A stretch of 18,772 nt of DNA from Methylococcaceae bacterium (GTDB lineage Bacteria > Pseudomonadota > Gammaproteobacteria > Methylococcales > Methylomonadaceae), in assembly GCA_947505055.1 (NCBI GenBank), contig CANNLO010000062.1, forward strand, positions 1-18,772, read 5' to 3'. The translations under genes were made by a program, and so were the position numbers. This document shows positions 15,673 to 18,772 of the stretch, in pieces. The notes beneath the pieces were generated by a model that saw only the letters and a list, made by a program, of their open reading frames with translations, had not been told where the DNA came from and ran no database searches. Every line of letters begins with the position of its first letter. Position 1 is the stretch's first letter.

Positions 15673-16800
15673 ATGGCAAAAGAAGATTTTTACAAGCTTC
15701 TCGGTGTAGACAGAAACGCCAGTGACGCAGAAATTAAGAAAAGCTATCGCAGTAAGGCGATGAAGCATCATCCTGACAGAAACAAAGATAATCCTGTTGA
15801 AGCTGAAGCCAAGTTTAAGCAGATTAAAGAAGCTTACGAAGTTTTATCAGATCCGAAAAAGCGATCCTCGTATGATCAGTTCGGGCATGCTGGAATTGAT
15901 CCTTCGATGGGTGGCGGGCATTCCAGTGGTTTTGGTGGAGCTGAAAGTTTTAGTGATATTTTCGGCGATATTTTTGGTGGAGGACGGCAGCAACGGAGTA
16001 ATGTTCAGCGAGGCTCTGACCTGCGGTACAACTTGGAATTATCGCTGGAAGAAGCCGTATTTGGAACTGATGCCAAGATTCGGGTGCCGGTATTGGTTTC
16101 TTGTGGTGAGTGTAGCGGCTCTGGCGCCAAAAAAGGTTCAAGTCCGGTCATTTGTACGACTTGCCACGGTCACGGGCAAGTCAGGATGCAGCAAGGTTTC
16201 TTTTCTGTTCAACAAACATGTCCAACCTGTCGTGGATCAGGTAAACAAATAAAAGATCCTTGTGGGGTTTGTTATGGACAGGGTCGGGTTCAGGAAAATA
16301 AGACCTTATCCGCAAAAATTCCTGCCGGTGTCGATACCGGTGACCGTATCCGTTTGGCTGGCGAAGGTGAAGCTGGAGAGCAGGGTGGGCCGGCCGGTGA
16401 TCTTTACGTACAGGTTCAGGTAAAAGATCATGAGATTTTTACGCGAGATGGCGCGAATTTATATTGCGAAGTACCGATCAGCTTTCCTACTGCCTGTTTA
16501 GGTGGTGAGTTGGAAGTGCCAACCTTAAATGGTAAAGTTCTTTTGAAAATCCCTGGTGAAACCCAAACTGGAAAATTATTCAGGTTGCGAGGCAAGGGTG
16601 TCAAGCCTGTTCGAGGCGGACCTGTTGGTGATTTGTTATGTAAAGTACAGATTGAAACGCCGGTGCATTTAACTAAGGAACAAAAAACTTTGGTAGAGCA
16701 GCTAAGCGAGTCTTTGTCCGGCAGTGGTAAGCATCACAGCCCTCAAGAATCATCTTGGACAGATGGAGTCAAAAGTTTCTTCGATAAATTAACAGGATAA
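15673..16800 (+). CDS. dnaJ: Chaperone protein DnaJ (Hsp40)
   Basis: A 375-residue type I DnaJ that delivers substrates to DnaK and stimulates its ATPase. The J domain (1-70) has HPD at 33-35. A Gly/Phe region (about 73-108) follows. The zinc domain has four CxxCxGxG repeats: CGECSGSG (144-151), CTTCHGHG (161-168), CPTCRGSG (183-190) and CGVCYGQG (197-204). The C-terminal substrate domains are complete. No strong ribosome site is seen before the ATG. The 233-bp gap from dnaK is long and contains a palindromic element, so dnaJ may be expressed below dnaK or from a promoter I cannot identify. dapB follows 3 bp after its stop. Confidence 0.97.
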   Translation: MAKEDFYKLLGVDRNASDAEIKKSYRSKAMKHHPDRNKDNPVEAEAKFKQIKEAYEVLSDPKKRSSYDQFGHAGIDPSMGGGHSSGFGGAESFSDIFGDIFGGGRQQRSNVQRGSDLRYNLELSLEEAVFGTDAKIRVPVLVSCGECSGSGAKKGSSPVICTTCHGHGQVRMQQGFFSVQQTCPTCRGSGKQIKDPCGVCYGQGRVQENKTLSAKIPAGVDTGDRIRLAGEGEAGEQGGPAGDLYVQVQVKDHEIFTRDGANLYCEVPISFPTACLGGELEVPTLNGKVLLKIPGETQTGKLFRLRGKGVKPVRGGPVGDLLCKVQIETPVHLTKEQKTLVEQLSESLSGSGKHHSPQESSWTDGVKSFFDKLTG

Positions 16801-17607
<807 letters not shown>

Positions 17608-17692
17608 GCCTTAATCGGTTATTAATTTACGTAAATCATTAAATTCAAAGTTGAATTAGGCCGGTCATAAATAATATGATCAGCGTGTTGAT

Positions 17693-17740
17693 ATTTTTGA
17701 CACAAGATTTTTTGGTTCCCTACCAAAAATCGTCAAAAAT
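17693..17740 (+). terminator. Long bipartite hairpin downstream of dapB
   Basis: Two nested stems share an axis. The outer is ATTTTTGAC (17693-17701) with GTCAAAAAT (17732-17740), perfect. The inner pairs GATTTTTTGG with CCAAAAATC around a TTCCCTA loop. A 4-nt bulge lies on the left only. It begins 85 bp after dapB and is the best candidate for ending the chaperone-dapB transcript, although no T run follows. Confidence 0.45.
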
Positions 17741-17782
17741 TTAGCGACGGTTAGATTGCTGCGCAAGTCCCAGTCGTCTGCT

Positions 17783-17920
17783 TCACTTTTTAATCACCCA
17801 GCAGGGATCATTAAAATAGTTCTCGCAATGATTATATGCCTCAGGCATCATGCGATTGCATTTTTCTTGCGAGGTGAAAGCTGCTTGATAAAACGCCGTT
17901 AACGATGAGGTTACTGGCAA
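17783..17920 (-). pseudogene. Possible remnant of a small cysteine-containing protein
   Basis: A minus-strand frame of 45 codons opens after a TAG, with TTG as the only early start, and ends at TGA 17783-17785. It reads CNRMMPEAYNHCENYFNDPC near its end, giving three cysteines spaced C-x9-C-x7-C. The composition looks protein-like, but there is no ribosome site and the frame is closed upstream. It could be the tail of a gene broken by mutation. No family is recognised. Confidence 0.2.
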
Positions 17921-18072
17921 CTATAATTCACACTCGTTACCGCCCCCGGTATGCGCCTTCCCTTAATTGCAGCGACGGCAGTTCTTGTTGCTTTTGAAAA
18001 ATTACAAATCAATAGTTGAGTTTAGCTTTTCAATATCATTTATTCATATAAAACTTTAGTTTGTAAGGGCTA

Positions 18073-18112
18073 AAATGTCTAAATGTCTAAATGTCTAAAT
18101 GTCTAAATGTCT
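18073..18112. repeat. Five perfect tandem copies of an 8-bp unit
   Basis: AAATGTCT is repeated five times without change (5 x 8 = 40 bp). Both strands have stops in the repeat, so it is not inside a reading frame. Such arrays change copy number by strand slippage. Confidence 0.95.
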
Positions 18113-18307
18113 AATTTTGCTAATGTAGGATAAATTCCTTAGTCTAGAAAAATCTAGCAACTTTTGGAAATTTTTATTAAATTCATTGTTTTTTTTGATA
18201 ATCCTTTGATTGTCTACCGCATTGCATCTCAAGTTTTTTAACCATAATCTGCATAAATCTAAAAATCACTATGAATTATTAGATTAAGTTATGCAGGCAA
18301 TTCAATA

Positions 18308-18343
18308 CTGACAAATATGTCAGGTCGCGTCAGGTAATGTCAG
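18308..18343. promoter_or_regulatory. TGTCAG direct-repeat cluster, possible activator sites
   Basis: Three direct copies, TGTCAG (18318-18323), CGTCAG (18328-18333) and TGTCAG (18338-18343), are spaced exactly 10 bp apart. A fourth copy, CTGACA (18308-18313), is inverted to the left. One-helical-turn spacing puts the copies on one face of the DNA. The cluster lies about 70-105 bp upstream of the -10 box at 18413, where activators commonly bind. Confidence 0.5.
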
Positions 18344-18412
18344 TCGGCAAAGATATCTTTTAAAAAACTTATTTACCTATAGTACCGCTTCATTTGTTGT
18401 GCAAATGTTTTC

Positions 18413-18418
18413 TATAAT
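18413..18418 (+). promoter_or_regulatory. -10 box upstream of the right-edge gene
   Basis: A consensus TATAAT. The -35 position reads TCATTT or TTCATT, a poor match, which fits activation from the TGTCAG cluster. The transcript would start near 18425 and have a leader of roughly 280-330 nt before the candidate starts. Confidence 0.45.
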
Positions 18419-18707
18419 TGTATGATTATTTGTGATTGTGTTGGGTGATGGGTCTAAGTAACTAAAATATTTGTTTTTTTAAGTTATGGGTGTATGGTCT
18501 GATCATAAAAAAAGCTAATAATACTTAATAAGAAATAGCTGAAAGTTAATTTTATCCTGTTGGTTAATAAGTGGCCTGAAATATGCATAATATTTGTTGA
18601 GGTGAATTTAGTTTTAAATTCATTAACTATGAATTAACTAATAATGGTGCTGTATTTAAGTATGAAAATGCTTTCTATGGCTGAATAGAAAAAAATTTAA
18701 CAGCCGC

Positions 18708-18772
18708 ATGACTTTCGTAATCCGGAAAAATGGCGTTAGCAGGAGCAACATACTCATGTCGATAGAGAAGCG
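18708..18772 (+). CDS. 5' end of an unidentified gene, cut by window edge
   Basis: An open frame runs from ATG 18708 to the window end, reading MTFVIRKNGVSRSNILMSIE and one more complete codon (K). A second in-frame ATG at 18756 (MSIEK) has AGGAG 10 nt upstream and is the more likely start; the first ATG has no ribosome site. Too little is visible to name the product. Confidence 0.3.
   Translation, partial: MTFVIRKNGVSRSNILMSIEK

Larger units (their letters stand above)
17608..18755. other. AT-rich, gene-poor intergenic region
   Basis: About 1.15 kb with no recognisable intact gene on either strand. It holds a long hairpin (17693-17740), a possible gene remnant (17783-17920), five 8-bp tandem repeats (18073-18112), a TGTCAG repeat cluster (18308-18343) with a -10 box (18413-18418), and a small palindrome (18617-18635). 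The last 330 bp may be a long leader for the gene entering at the right edge. The length and composition suggest decayed accessory DNA plus a regulatory region. Confidence 0.6.

Noticed and set aside
18073..18112. CRISPR array
   Set aside because: The 8-bp units are contiguous with no spacers and no cas genes nearby; it is a simple tandem repeat.
18425..18755. Known riboswitch in the leader of the right-edge gene
   Set aside because: I see no recognisable conserved core of a common class (TPP, cobalamin, SAM, glycine, lysine); the stretch is simply AT-rich with one small palindrome.

Overview
This 18.8 kb window looks like chromosomal DNA from a low-GC gammaproteobacterial (type I) methanotroph or methylotroph, probably of the Methylococcales. 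The main reason is a serine-pathway and tetrahydrofolate C1 gene cluster (mtdA, glycerate 2-kinase, glyA, formate-THF ligase, malate dehydrogenase) placed beside a gammaproteobacterial hrcA-grpE-dnaK-dnaJ-dapB block. The MtdA product closely matches my recollection of the methylotroph enzyme, which is otherwise rare. Organism and gene names come from recognising sequence motifs; no database search was run.

Layout. Positions 1-767 hold the 5' part of a minus-strand gene of DUF6387-like type that runs off the left edge. Positions 768-1201 are an AT-rich spacer with a terminator-like hairpin, a possible 25-codon peptide and the terminator of a minus-strand tRNA-Thr(UGU) at 1202-1277. Positions 1331-4302 hold a coupled minus-strand pair: a spermidine-synthase-fold protein followed by a YgiQ-type radical SAM protein. 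Positions 4303-4488 contain a REP-like palindrome. Positions 4489-10208 form a minus-strand C1 operon in transcription order mtdA, gck, glyA, an unknown membrane protein, a possible 20-codon mini-ORF, and ftfL. Divergently, from 10496, lies mdh with a strong terminator. A promoter overlapped at its start point by a CIRCE operator then drives hrcA, grpE, dnaK, and probably dnaJ and dapB. The last 1.15 kb (17608-18755) is almost gene-free and AT-rich. It has a long hairpin, a possible gene remnant, five perfect copies of an 8-bp repeat and an arrangement of TGTCAG repeats upstream of a good -10 box. The first codons of another gene sit at the right edge.

How it works together. MtdA and FtfL interconvert formate- and formaldehyde-level C1 units on folate. 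GlyA fixes methylene-THF onto glycine to give serine. Glycerate 2-kinase makes 2-phosphoglycerate and Mdh acts on the oxaloacetate/malate step. The cyclohydrolase, serine-glyoxylate aminotransferase, hydroxypyruvate reductase, PEP carboxylase and malyl-CoA enzymes are not in the window. The heat-shock block is an HrcA/CIRCE-controlled chaperone operon, interrupted between dnaK and dnaJ by a palindromic repeat. I see no complete mobile element, CRISPR array or obvious new defence system. The least explained items are the membrane protein built into the C1 operon by start/stop overlaps, the TGTCAG array with its promoter, and the DUF6387-like gene beside tRNA-Thr.
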